A program made the translations under genes and the position numbers. A DNA stretch of 64,000 nt from Conexibacter sp. CPCC 205762 (GTDB lineage Bacteria > Actinomycetota > Thermoleophilia > Solirubrobacterales > Solirubrobacteraceae). Shown here piece after piece: positions 34,459 through 43,800 of this stretch (position 1 is the stretch's first letter; the number at the start of each line of letters is the position of its first letter). The stretch is taken from assembly GCF_030646155.1 (NCBI RefSeq), contig NZ_JAUTDN010000001.1, positions 1 to 64,000 of the forward strand, in the 5' to 3' direction. The notes below the pieces were generated by a model. That model was not told the origin of the DNA. It made no database searches and worked only from the letters and a program-made list of their open reading frames with translations.

Positions 34459-35447
34459 GCGCCGAGACGGTCGAGCGACCCGTGCCGGAGCGGCTGGACG
34501 ACGGCCGCCGTCGCGAGCTGGCGCGGTCGCTGCTGGCGCCGGCGGCGCTGGTGCTGCTGGTGGTCTACTTCTCGCTCCGCAGCGACACCTTCCTGTCGTG
34601 GGGCAACGTGACCGCGTTCAGCGGCCAGGCGGGGCCGCTGCTGTTCGTCGCGCTCGGCGCGACCTTCGTCGTCGTGATGGGGTCGATCGACCTCTCCGTC
34701 GGCGCCGTCGCGCTGTTCTGCGGCGCGGTCGCGGCGTGGCTGCTGTCGGACGGGGCGCTCGGCGGCTTCGCGGTCCCGGCCGCGATCCTCGCCGGGGCCG
34801 GCGTCGGCGCGATCAGCGGCGCCGTCGTCGCCTACGGCGGCGTGCCGTCGTTCGTCGCGACGCTCGGCGCGATGTCGATCCTCAGCGGCGTCGCGCTGAA
34901 GATCCTCAGAGGCAGCCCGCTGCCGTTCACGAGCCCCGCGACCTCCGACCTGGCGATCGGGCAGATCGTCCCGCACGTGCAGAACGCCGGCCTGTGGGCG
35001 CTGATCGCGTGGGCGCTGTTCGTCGTCGTCGGGCTGCGCACGCGCTTCGGCCTGTACGTCTATGCGATCGGCGGCGGCGAGCCGGTCGCGCGGCTGTCGG
35101 GCGTGCGCGTGCGCGCCGTCAAGGTCGCCGCCTTCGCGCTCTCGGGCGCGACCGCGGCGTGCGCCGGCGTGCTGCTGGTCGCGCAGCTCGGCTCGGGCGG
35201 CCCGACGGTCGGCTCGACGCTGCTGCTCGACTCGCTGGCGGCGATCGTCGTCGCCGGCACGTCGCTCTCCGGCGGCCGCGGCGGCGTCCATCGCACGCTG
35301 CTCGGCGTGCTGCTGATCAGCGTGCTCGCGAACGGGCTCAACCAGATCGGCGCCGACGACTACACCCAGCAGATCATCAAGGGCGCGGTGATCGTCGGAG
35401 CGGTCCTGCTCGCGACGGCGCGGCGCCGTGGAGAGGTGACGAAGTGA
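34455..35447 (+). CDS. ABC importer permease, RbsC type
   Basis: 330 residues with 8-10 membrane segments and the family loop GSIDLSVGAVALFCGAV near residue 75. The conserved end includes VGSTLLLDSLAAIVVAGTSLSGGRGGV and LLISVLANGLNQIGADDYTQQIIKGAVIV. It forms the channel for the binding protein and the double ATPase encoded upstream. Its stop overlaps the start of the dehydrogenase gene (GTGA). Confidence 0.92.
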   Translation: MSAETVERPVPERLDDGRRRELARSLLAPAALVLLVVYFSLRSDTFLSWGNVTAFSGQAGPLLFVALGATFVVVMGSIDLSVGAVALFCGAVAAWLLSDGALGGFAVPAAILAGAGVGAISGAVVAYGGVPSFVATLGAMSILSGVALKILRGSPLPFTSPATSDLAIGQIVPHVQNAGLWALIAWALFVVVGLRTRFGLYVYAIGGGEPVARLSGVRVRAVKVAAFALSGATAACAGVLLVAQLGSGGPTVGSTLLLDSLAAIVVAGTSLSGGRGGVHRTLLGVLLISVLANGLNQIGADDYTQQIIKGAVIVGAVLLATARRRGEVTK

Positions 35448-36688
35448 GCAGCGAGACGAACGAGCGCGACGCGGTGCGGACGACGGTCGAGCAGATCCTG
35501 GGGGAGGTGCGCGCGCAGGGCGAGCCGGCGATCCGGCGCTGGTCGCAGCGGTTCGACGGCTGGTCGCCGCCGAGCTTCCGGCTGACCGGCGAGCAGGCGC
35601 GCGAGCTGGCGGCGCGGGCGCCGGCCGACGTGCGCGCCGCGCTCGACGTCGCGGCCGCGAACGTGCGCCGCTTCGCCGAGGCGCAGCGGGCGGCGCTGCG
35701 CGACGTCGACGTCGAGGTCGCGCCCGGCCTCCATGCCGGTCACCGCCTGGTGCCGGTCGGGGCGGTCGGCGCGTACGTCCCGGGCGGGCGCTACCGGCTC
35801 GTCTCCTCGGCGCTGATGAGCGTGCTGACGGCGAAGGTCGCGGGCGTGCCGCGCGTCGTCGCGGTCTTCCCGCCGGCCGGCGCGGAGGGGCCGTCGCCGG
35901 CGACCGTCCACGCCGCGCTGCTGGCCGGCGCCGACGAGCTGGTCGTGCTCGGCGGCGTGCAGGCGATCGGCGCGCTCGCCTACGGCGGCCTGCCGGACGT
36001 CGCGCCGGTCGACATGGTCGTCGGCGCCGGCAACGCCTACGTCACCGAGGCCAAGCGCCAGGTCTTCGGCCAGGTCGGGATCGACCTGCTCGCCGGGCCG
36101 ACCGAGATCCTCGTGATCGCCGACGAGACCGCGACGCCCGCGCTGGTCGCGATCGACCTGCTGAGCCAGGCCGAGCACGGCCCGACCTCGCCGGCGGTGC
36201 TGGTGAGCACGTCGGCCGCGCTCGCGGAGGCGGTCGTCGCGGAGGTCGAGCGGCGGCTGCCGGAGTTCCCCGACGACGGCACCGCCGCGACCGCCTGGCG
36301 CGAGCACGGCGAGGTCGTCGTCGTCGCGACGCCCGAGCAGGCGGTCGCCGCCGCCGACGCCCGCGCGCCCGAGCACCTCGAGGTCCACACCGCCGACCCC
36401 GGCTGGTACCACGCGCGGCTGCGCAACTACGGCGCGCTCTTCCTCGGCGAGCAGACGACCGTCACCTTCGGCGACAAGGCGGCAGGGCCGAACCACACCC
36501 TGCCGACCGGCCTCGCGGCGCGCTACACCGGAGGCCTCTGGGCCGGCTCGTTCCTGAAGGTCCTGACCTACCAGCGCGCGACCGCCGCCGGCGCCGCCGC
36601 GCTGGCCCCGGTCGCCGCCGGCATCTCACGCGCGGAGGGGCTGCTCGGCCACGCCGCGGCGGCGGAGGCGCGCGCAGCGTTCAGATGA
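35444..36688 (+). CDS. Histidinol dehydrogenase family (HisD/HpsN-like) dehydrogenase
   Basis: 414 residues. HisD-family marks are present: VGAVGAYVPGGRYRLVSSALM, GAGNAYVTEAKRQVFG, the metal ligands in LLSQAEHGP, the catalytic Glu-His in RAPEHLEV, an Asp in FGDKAAGPNH and a C-terminal metal His (LLGHAA). So the active site seems intact. It is co-transcribed with an ABC importer and an MBL hydrolase, not with histidine genes. A catabolic NAD-dependent alcohol dehydrogenase role, as for HpsN on sulfonated diols, is more likely than histidine synthesis. The substrate is unknown. Confidence 0.85.
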   Translation: MSSETNERDAVRTTVEQILGEVRAQGEPAIRRWSQRFDGWSPPSFRLTGEQARELAARAPADVRAALDVAAANVRRFAEAQRAALRDVDVEVAPGLHAGHRLVPVGAVGAYVPGGRYRLVSSALMSVLTAKVAGVPRVVAVFPPAGAEGPSPATVHAALLAGADELVVLGGVQAIGALAYGGLPDVAPVDMVVGAGNAYVTEAKRQVFGQVGIDLLAGPTEILVIADETATPALVAIDLLSQAEHGPTSPAVLVSTSAALAEAVVAEVERRLPEFPDDGTAATAWREHGEVVVVATPEQAVAAADARAPEHLEVHTADPGWYHARLRNYGALFLGEQTTVTFGDKAAGPNHTLPTGLAARYTGGLWAGSFLKVLTYQRATAAGAAALAPVAAGISRAEGLLGHAAAAEARAAFR

Positions 36689-36785
36689 TTGCCATGTCCG
36701 TATTGCTTTTCGCGCTCTGTCCGGTTGCGGCGAGCGAAGATTCGCCGTGACAGCTTGGGTATGCCGAGAAATACACATCGATAAC

Positions 36786-36796
36786 GGTCATACGAT
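36786..36796 (+). promoter_or_regulatory. Promoter-like motif GGTCATACGAT before MNT gene
   Basis: It lies in an AT-richer 120-base gap (36689-36808). The same 11-mer occurs at 5510-5520. TACGAT would serve as the -10 element, placing the transcript start a few bases before the GTG at 36809. Confidence 0.35.
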
Positions 36797-36808
36797 CCTG
36801 ATCTAGCG

Positions 36809-37258
36809 GTGGTCGTGGACCCCGGAGAGCTGGCGTACCTGGATGGTCATTGGGACCTGCTGGCCGGGCTCACCGGAGCGTTCCGGACCGAGCCGAACGT
36901 CAGCCTCGCGGTGCTCTACGGATCCGCTGCGCGGGGCGACGATCGCGCCTCGTCAGACATCGATCTGCTCGTCAGCTTCCGTGACGACGTCGATGCGTCG
37001 AGCTCGTCACTGGCGCGGCGCCTCGAACGCCGCCTTCGCAGACCAGTCGACGTCGCTCGCTACTCGCGGGTGCGCAGGGAGGCGCCGTTCCTGCTGCTGC
37101 AAGCGGTTGACGAGGGCCGCGTGCTCGTTGACCGTGACGACACCTGGGCGTCATTGCGCGCCGCGCGGGAGACGATCGCCCGCGCGAGCCGCCGCCGGCA
37201 GGCCAGCAGCCGTGCGCAGGCTCGCGCCGCGCTCGACCTGCTCGGCGGCGAGGAGTGA
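36809..37258 (+). CDS. MNT-type nucleotidyltransferase domain protein
   Basis: 149 residues, GTG start (a second GTG lies at 36815). The minimal nucleotidyltransferase motif is LYGSAARGDDRASSDIDLLV, with the third acidic residue in PVDVARYSR. Such MNT proteins usually act as antitoxins that AMPylate an adjacent HEPN toxin. Here no HEPN gene is adjacent: an uptake operon lies before and an opposing gene after. It may be an orphan antitoxin or a stand-alone enzyme. Codon use (more CGT, GTT) differs from neighbours, suggesting transfer. Confidence 0.8.
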   Translation: MVVDPGELAYLDGHWDLLAGLTGAFRTEPNVSLAVLYGSAARGDDRASSDIDLLVSFRDDVDASSSSLARRLERRLRRPVDVARYSRVRREAPFLLLQAVDEGRVLVDRDDTWASLRAARETIARASRRRQASSRAQARAALDLLGGEE

Positions 37259-37345
37259 GCGAGCGTCAGAGCCCCTCCGCCGGCCCGCGCCGTCGTGGCC
37301 ACACACCTGTCAAGCAGGTCTGCGCCGCGCGGCTGCGGCGGCCGG

Positions 37346-40300
37346 TCAGGAGGAGACGACGAGCGGGAGCGAGACGAGCGCGGTGCCGACGCGGATGCGC
37401 ACGATCGCGGAGCCCGTCCGCGGGCGGGCGACGGTCACCGCGATGCGGCGCGGGCCGCCGGCGCGCGCGGCGGCGGCGATGCGGGGGCGGGCGACCTGGC
37501 GCAGCAGTCCGCAGCCGACGCGGCGCTCGACGATCGCCGTGCTCGCGGAACGCCTCGCGCCGCCGCTCAGCGTCGCCTCGACGCGGACCTTGCCGCGGCC
37601 GATCGAGCGCACCCGCACGATCCGCAGCGGCTGAGCCAGCGAGACCGGCTCAGAGCGGGCGCTGCCGGCGGTCGCGACGTAGACGACGTCGGCGGGCTCC
37701 AGACCTCGAGGCCGGGCGACCGCGACCGACCAGCCGCCGTTCACGTTGACCCGCGGCCGGGCGACGGTGCGTCCCGCCTGCACGATCGCGATGCGCGTGC
37801 CGGCGAGGTCGGTGGCGGCGACGCCGCGCAGACGCACCCGCGCGCCGCTGACGGCCACCGAGGCGATCGCCAGCGAGCGCGTGCACAGCAGCGGCGAGCG
37901 CTCGGCGGCCGCGACCTGCCGCGGCGTCAGCACGGGCGGACGCGCGTCCGTTCCCGTCCCGGGGACGACGGCCGCGTCCGGGCCGGCGATCCACTGCGTC
38001 AGCTGCGCGTCGACGCGCGTGAAGCCGGGAGCGCCGAGGTATGAGGCGCGCACGAGGTGGGCGCCGGCGCGCAGGCCGGCGACCGGCGGGGAGACGGCCG
38101 TCGCGCCGGCGATCGCGACCGGCGGCCCGTACGGACGGCCGTCGACGGCGAACTGGACGCTGCCGCCGGGCGTGCCGAACGCGGGCGGGGCGATCCCCAG
38201 CTGCATCGTGAAGCGCGGCGCGCCGCCGAGTCTCGCGTCGGGCGCCGAGCTGCGGATCGTGCTCAGCGTCGCCGCCGGGTCGACGCCCTGCGTCGCGCCG
38301 GCAGCGTTCGCGAGGAAGCTGGCGTCGCCGCCGTAGCTGGCGCGCAGCACGTGCGGCCCGGCGGCGAGCGCCGGGATCGCGATCGAGTCGGCGCGGCCGT
38401 CGCGCAGCGGCACCGGCTGGCCGATCGCGATGCCGTCGACGGTGAAGCTGACGGCGCCGGTCGGCTCGCCGGTCGCGGCGCCGGCGGCGGCGACCTGCGC
38501 GTGCAGCTGCACCGGCTCGCCGAAGACGGACGGATCGGGCGTCGCCTCCAGCGTGACGGTCGTGCGGCCCTGGCCGACCAGCTGGGCGAGCGCGCCGCGC
38601 GAGGGCGAGAAGTCGAGGCTGCCCGGCTCGTAGCGGGCGGTGATCTGGTGGGCGCCCGGCAGCGACGGGGCCGTCACGGCGCAGGTCGCTCTCGCGGCGA
38701 CGAGCGTGACGCCGTCGCAGACGACGATCCCGTCGACGAGCACGTCGACGCCGCCGCTCGGGACCGCGGCCGGGCTCGCCGACGGCGGCTTCACGGTCAC
38801 GCGAATCAGCGACGCCTGTCCGACGACGGGGCTGCGCGGGTCGGCGGTCAGCTCGGTCGCGGTCGCCGTCGCGCCGACCGACTGGACCGCGTCCGCGGTG
38901 GCCGGCGCGTAGTGCGGCGAGCCGTCGTAGGTGACGGTCACGTCGTGGGTGCCGGCGGGCAGCGCGAGCGCGCTCGATCTCGCCGACCCGTCGGTCAGCG
39001 CGACCGGGCCGCCGAGCGGAGACCCGTCGACCACGAACGTGACGCTGCCCGTCGGCGTGCCGGCGCCGGGCGCGAGCGCCGCCACGTCGGCGGTGAAGCT
39101 GACCGGCTCGTCGTCCCCCGACGGGTTCGCCGAGGAGCGGACGTCGATCGCGGTGCCGGCGCGCAGCACGCGCTGCGTCATCGTCCCGCTGCTGCCGGCG
39201 AACTGGCCGTCGGAGCGGAAGCGGGCGGTGACGGTCGCGTCCTCGGACAGCTGGACCGGGATCGACAGCGCGGCGCCGTCGGCGTCGAGCGGCACCGCCG
39301 CGCCGACACGTCTGCCGTCGATCTCGTAGACGACCGTCCCGGCGGGCGTCGGCGCGCTCGACGGCGACTGCACGACCTGCGCGAGGAAGCGCACCTGCTC
39401 GCCCGTCACCGACGGGTTGCCGGGTGCGGTCGAGAGCGAGGTCGCCGTCACGGCCGGCTGGTTGGTGAGCGCGTAGCGGGCCGGCTGGGCGACGCCGGCG
39501 ACCGCCGCGGTCGCGGAGAAGGCACCGGCGGCGGTGCCCGCGACCAGCGGCGGCGCGGTCGCGACGCCGGCGGCGTCGGTCGTCACCGTGACGCTGCGCG
39601 GGGCGGTGGCGCTGCCGTCGTCGAAGCTGCCGCTGGCGCCGCTCGCCGGCAGCGTGAAGGTGACCGACAGGCCCGGGATCGGCGCGTCGTTTGCGGCGGT
39701 CACGCGCGCCTGCAGCAGGCCCGGGTAGCGGGAGCCGATCGTCGTCTCCTGGACGGCGCCGCCGGCTGCGGTGACCGCGCCGACGTCGATCGACCAGTCC
39801 AGCTCGATCGCGCCCTCACAGGCGGGGAACTGGCCGCCGTTCGGCGGGCAGGTGCCCTGGTCGACGGTGAAGGCCGGGTCGACCGCGGACGGGTCGGCGA
39901 ACGAGTCGCCGCCGGCTCCGCCACCGCCGCCGAAGCCGTAGGTGAGGTCGGCGCAGCCGGGCACGGCGGCCCGCAGCACGCCCTTCGCACGGGTCCAGCT
40001 GCGCGCGAAGTCGGGCGTGGCGGGGAAGTCTGGGTTCTGCCAGGTCGGGTCGACTCTGTCCTCGGTCGGGTCGAAGCGGCTGCCGGCGCCGCCGCCGGAG
40101 ATGCCGCCGCCTCCTCCGCCGCCCCCGCCGGAGTTGAGACCGCAGTCGAACGGGGCGTAGCGGTCGGAGTCGCCGCCGTTGCTGCCGCTGCCGTGCTGGG
40201 GCAGCCCGAAGACGTCGCGCTCCGAGGTTCTCGACTGCGCGGTCGGCGGCTGCGATCCGGCACCGCCCTGCGGTGTGCCGGCCCCGCGCCCGCCGGCGCC

Positions 40301-40885
40301 GTCGCCGCCAGCGCCGCCCGGCAGCCCGTCTCTCTGGTCCTCCCAGCGGGCGCCGTTGCCGCCCGCGCCCCCGCCGCCGCCGGCGACGACCAGCGGCGTG
40401 CCGCCGTCAGGCCCGAAGGCGCTGCCGCCACCGCCGCGGTTGCCGTCGGACGCGAACGGGCCGCCCTTGCCCTGGCCGCCGCCGCTGCCGTAGCCGAAGC
40501 CGCCGTCATAGCCGCCGACGGTGACGCCGAGGCAGCCGCCGGCCGGGACCGGCACGACACCCGTCACGACGCCGGGCCGGCCGCCCGCGCCGGTCTTTCC
40601 GGCCGAGCTGCCGCCGTGCGCGCCGCGCACGCTGAAGCGGACCTTGTCGACGAACGCCGGGACCGCGAAGTGCTGCGTGAAGCCGGTGTAGCCGAAGCGC
40701 TGCGTCGTCTGGCTCGCGGGCGGCGCGTCCGGGCAGATGCCGGCGGCCGCGGCGCCGCCGGGCAGTGCGGCGACGGCGAGCGCGGCGAGGGCGGCCACGG
40801 AGCCTGCGAGCACGTGCGGGCGGCGGCGCCGGCCGCGTGGCGCGTGCTGCGCGTGGGCGGCGGCGGTGCGGCGAACGGCGCTCAT
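37346..40885 (-). CDS. Large secreted protein, Gly-rich head and Ig-like repeat array (copy 1)
   Basis: 1179 residues. ATG with a GAGGAG site, overlapping the stop of the upstream paralogue (ATGA). A signal peptide is followed by a domain of about 330 residues starting FGYTGFTQHFAVPAFVDKVR and continuing as Gly-rich stretches (VVAGGGGGAGGNG and similar), like the Gly_rich domain of ALK-type receptors and bacterial surface proteins. After that come one 'invasin-like' Ig domain (LQARVTAANDAPIPGLSVTF) and five Big_3-type Ig repeats with the pattern TGSVTFVVDGSPLGGPVAL...AGTHDVTVTY. Two basic Ig-like end domains follow. No cell-wall sorting motif is seen, so it is probably released or wall-associated. 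Confidence 0.8.
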   Translation of the reverse strand: MSAVRRTAAAHAQHAPRGRRRRPHVLAGSVAALAALAVAALPGGAAAAGICPDAPPASQTTQRFGYTGFTQHFAVPAFVDKVRFSVRGAHGGSSAGKTGAGGRPGVVTGVVPVPAGGCLGVTVGGYDGGFGYGSGGGQGKGGPFASDGNRGGGGSAFGPDGGTPLVVAGGGGGAGGNGARWEDQRDGLPGGAGGDGAGGRGAGTPQGGAGSQPPTAQSRTSERDVFGLPQHGSGSNGGDSDRYAPFDCGLNSGGGGGGGGGISGGGAGSRFDPTEDRVDPTWQNPDFPATPDFARSWTRAKGVLRAAVPGCADLTYGFGGGGGAGGDSFADPSAVDPAFTVDQGTCPPNGGQFPACEGAIELDWSIDVGAVTAAGGAVQETTIGSRYPGLLQARVTAANDAPIPGLSVTFTLPASGASGSFDDGSATAPRSVTVTTDAAGVATAPPLVAGTAAGAFSATAAVAGVAQPARYALTNQPAVTATSLSTAPGNPSVTGEQVRFLAQVVQSPSSAPTPAGTVVYEIDGRRVGAAVPLDADGAALSIPVQLSEDATVTARFRSDGQFAGSSGTMTQRVLRAGTAIDVRSSANPSGDDEPVSFTADVAALAPGAGTPTGSVTFVVDGSPLGGPVALTDGSARSSALALPAGTHDVTVTYDGSPHYAPATADAVQSVGATATATELTADPRSPVVGQASLIRVTVKPPSASPAAVPSGGVDVLVDGIVVCDGVTLVAARATCAVTAPSLPGAHQITARYEPGSLDFSPSRGALAQLVGQGRTTVTLEATPDPSVFGEPVQLHAQVAAAGAATGEPTGAVSFTVDGIAIGQPVPLRDGRADSIAIPALAAGPHVLRASYGGDASFLANAAGATQGVDPAATLSTIRSSAPDARLGGAPRFTMQLGIAPPAFGTPGGSVQFAVDGRPYGPPVAIAGATAVSPPVAGLRAGAHLVRASYLGAPGFTRVDAQLTQWIAGPDAAVVPGTGTDARPPVLTPRQVAAAERSPLLCTRSLAIASVAVSGARVRLRGVAATDLAGTRIAIVQAGRTVARPRVNVNGGWSVAVARPRGLEPADVVYVATAGSARSEPVSLAQPLRIVRVRSIGRGKVRVEATLSGGARRSASTAIVERRVGCGLLRQVARPRIAAAARAGGPRRIAVTVARPRTGSAIVRIRVGTALVSLPLVVSS

Positions 40886-43800
40886 CGGGTGCTCCTCGCG
40901 GACGCGCTGACGGTGACGGTGCGGCGCGTGGTCGTCGCGCGCCCGGCGGAGATCTCGGTCGTCGCCTGCAGCCGCAGCCGCTGTCGCCCGGATCTGGCGA
41001 GCGCGCGCCGCGCCGTCTCGCTCAGCCGCAGGCGCACCGTCCGCACGGCGCCGCCGCCGACGTCGAAGCGCGCGCGGGCGGCCGCAGGAGCGCCGCCGAG
41101 CGTCAGCTGTCCCGCGCAGCGCGCCCACGCCGGGCAGCGGACCCGGACCGCGAGCGACCCGTCGCGACCGGCGGGGAGCGCGGCGCCGCTGAGCCACAGC
41201 GCCGGCGCACGTCGCGCCACCACGCGCAGCGGCCGCGTCACGGTCGCCTCGGCGGCGTCGAGCGGCACCGCGGTCGCGGACAGCCGCAGGTCGCCCTGCG
41301 CGATCAGGACCCGCTCGGCCGCGCGGGTGAGCCGGATGCGGACCGCGCGCAGCTCGCCGGCGGCGACGCTGTAGCGCGCGGTGCCGAGCACGACGCCGGC
41401 ACGGCGCCAGCCGCGCGCGCTCGCGCCGTCGAGCAGGCGGGCGGGAAGGCGGGTGCGGCTCGTCAGCGTGAGGCGGCCGGAGCAGCCCGCGCCGACCGGC
41501 GCGCGGCAGCCGATCACGACGTTCGCGACGCCGTCCGGCCCGGCCTCGACGAGCGCGGTCGTGAGCGAGGCGAGCGGCCGCTCGGCGGCATCCGCGGCGG
41601 CTGCGGCGGCGGCTTCGGCCGGCGTCACCGCGGGCGGCGGCGTGAACGGCGGCGGGGGCGAGACGTGCTGCGTGAAGGTGGCGACCGCGGGCGCGAAGCG
41701 GGTCCCGCCGTTGAGCTGGGCCACGACCGCGTGCGCGCCGGCCGCGAGCCGCAGCGGCGCCGACTGCGCGAGCCCGTCGCGCAACGGCACCGCGTCGCCG
41801 ACGGCGGCGCCGTCGACGAGGAACTGGACGTTGCCGGAGACCGCGCCCGCGTCGCCGCCGGCCGCGGCGCGGGCCGTCAGCACGACGGGATGCGCGGCCG
41901 GGGCCGGCTGGGCGTCGGAGGCGATCGCGAGCGTCGTCGTCGCTCGCCCGACGGTGAAGCTGAGCGCGCCGCTGCTGGAGCGCATCGAGACCGGGTCGCC
42001 GTCGTCCTCGTAGGCGGCCTCGATCCGGTGCGCGCCGACCGTCAGCCCCGCGATCGGGTCCGAGGTCGCGACGCCGCGGACGACCTCGACGGGCAGCCCG
42101 ACGGCGAGGTCGTCGACGAGGAACTGGACGGTGCCGTTGGCGAGGCCGGCGCCGGGCGCGACGGGAGCGACCCGCGCGCGCACGCGCACGTCGCTGCCGT
42201 AGACGCCGGTCGACGGGGTCGCGGTGAGCGTCGTCGCCGTTCGCGCCGCGACGACCTGCTGCGTCAGCGAGCCCTGGCTCGGGTCGTAGCCGCCGGCCGG
42301 ATCGGGGTCGCTGAAGGCGACGGTGACGAGGTTCGGCCGGGCCTCCAGGCCGCCCGCGACGACGCAGGTCGCGACGCCGTCGCCGTCGTCGGGGTCGTCG
42401 TCCTCGCGGACCGGGGTGGCGGGGCAGAGCGCTCTGCCGCCGGCGCTGAAGGTGACGGTGCCGACCGGCGCGGAGCCGGCGTCGCTCGCGCGGCCGACGG
42501 TCGCGGTCAGCGTGAACGGCTCGCCCGAGACGGACGGGTTGACGCTGCTGGTGACGAGCGTGGAGGTCGCGGCCGGGCCGACGTTCTGCGTCGCGGTCCC
42601 GCTGCTGGCCGCGAAGCCGGCGCTGCCGGAGAACTCGACGCGGACGTCGTAGGAGCCGGGCGCGCCCAGCGGGCTCGTGACGAAGACGGCGCGGCCGGCT
42701 GCGTCCAGCTCGACGCCCTGGCGGGCCAGGACGGCCGGCGCGCCCGGCGCGGGGGAGACCCAGAAGTCGACCGCCCCGGACGGGATCGCCCCGCCGGCGG
42801 CGCTCTCCGCTCTGACCTGCGCCGTCAGCGTCACCGCCTCGCCGGTGTCCGAGACGCGCGGCGAGCTGGTGACCGCGGTCGCGGTGGCGGCGGGCACGAC
42901 GGTCTGGGTGACGACGTTCGATCTGCTGCCGAGGTGGTTGCCGTCGCCGCCGTAGACGGCCTGGACGGTGTGGGTGCCGACGCTGGAGCCGTCGATCCCG
43001 AAGCGGGTCGAGAAGGTCGCGGCGTCGCCGTCGTCGCCGACGTGCACCGGTGCGCCGACGGGAGCGCCGTCGAGCAGGAACTGCACGCTGCCGGTCCAGT
43101 TGGCGTAGGGCGTGGTGGCGGTGGCGACCTTCGCGCTGAAGGTGACGGGCTCGCCGGCGACGGAGGTCGTCGCGGCGCTGCTGAGGTGGGTGACGCTCGG
43201 CGCGGGGGCGTTGGTCAGCTTGAAGGCGGTCGAGCCGATGTCGGCCGCGGCGGCGGTCGCGCGCCACGGCCCGGCGCTGCCGTTGGCCTCCAGCGAGGGC
43301 GAGACGGCGCGCCCGTCGGGACCGGTGAGCACGGTCGCGCTCGTCGCCGGCCCGTGCGCGAAGCGCGCGCCCGCGCCGGCGCCCGGAAGCGTGAAGGTGA
43401 CGGCGACGCCGTCGACCGGCTGCTGCTCGGCGTTGGTGACGAGCGCGGTCAGCGGCAGCGGGAAGCTGCTGCCGGCCGTGACCTGCTGGCCGTCGCCGCT
43501 GACGACGGCGACGTCGGTCGGCCGGTTGTCCCAGGAGAGCGTGACGCGCCCGTCGCAGTCGGCGGCGGCGCCGTCGGGCCACGCGCAGGCGCGGTCGCTG
43601 GCGCCGATGCTGTCGACCGTCACGCCGGGAGCGGTGTAGGACTCGCCGGCCCCGCCGCCTCCGCCGCCGCCGAGCGGCGCGCCGTTGCCGCCGGCGCCGG
43701 AGTACGGATAGCCGCCGCCCCCGCCGCCGCCCGCGCCCGACGGGCTGACGGAGTCGCCGCCCGAGGTGCCGTTGGGGCCGACGCGGCAGCCGCTGCAGCC

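Noticed and set aside
38057-41374. 1105-residue open frame on the plus strand
   Set aside because: Opposite to the two large secreted proteins; composition is Arg/Ala/Gly nonsense and no motif is seen.
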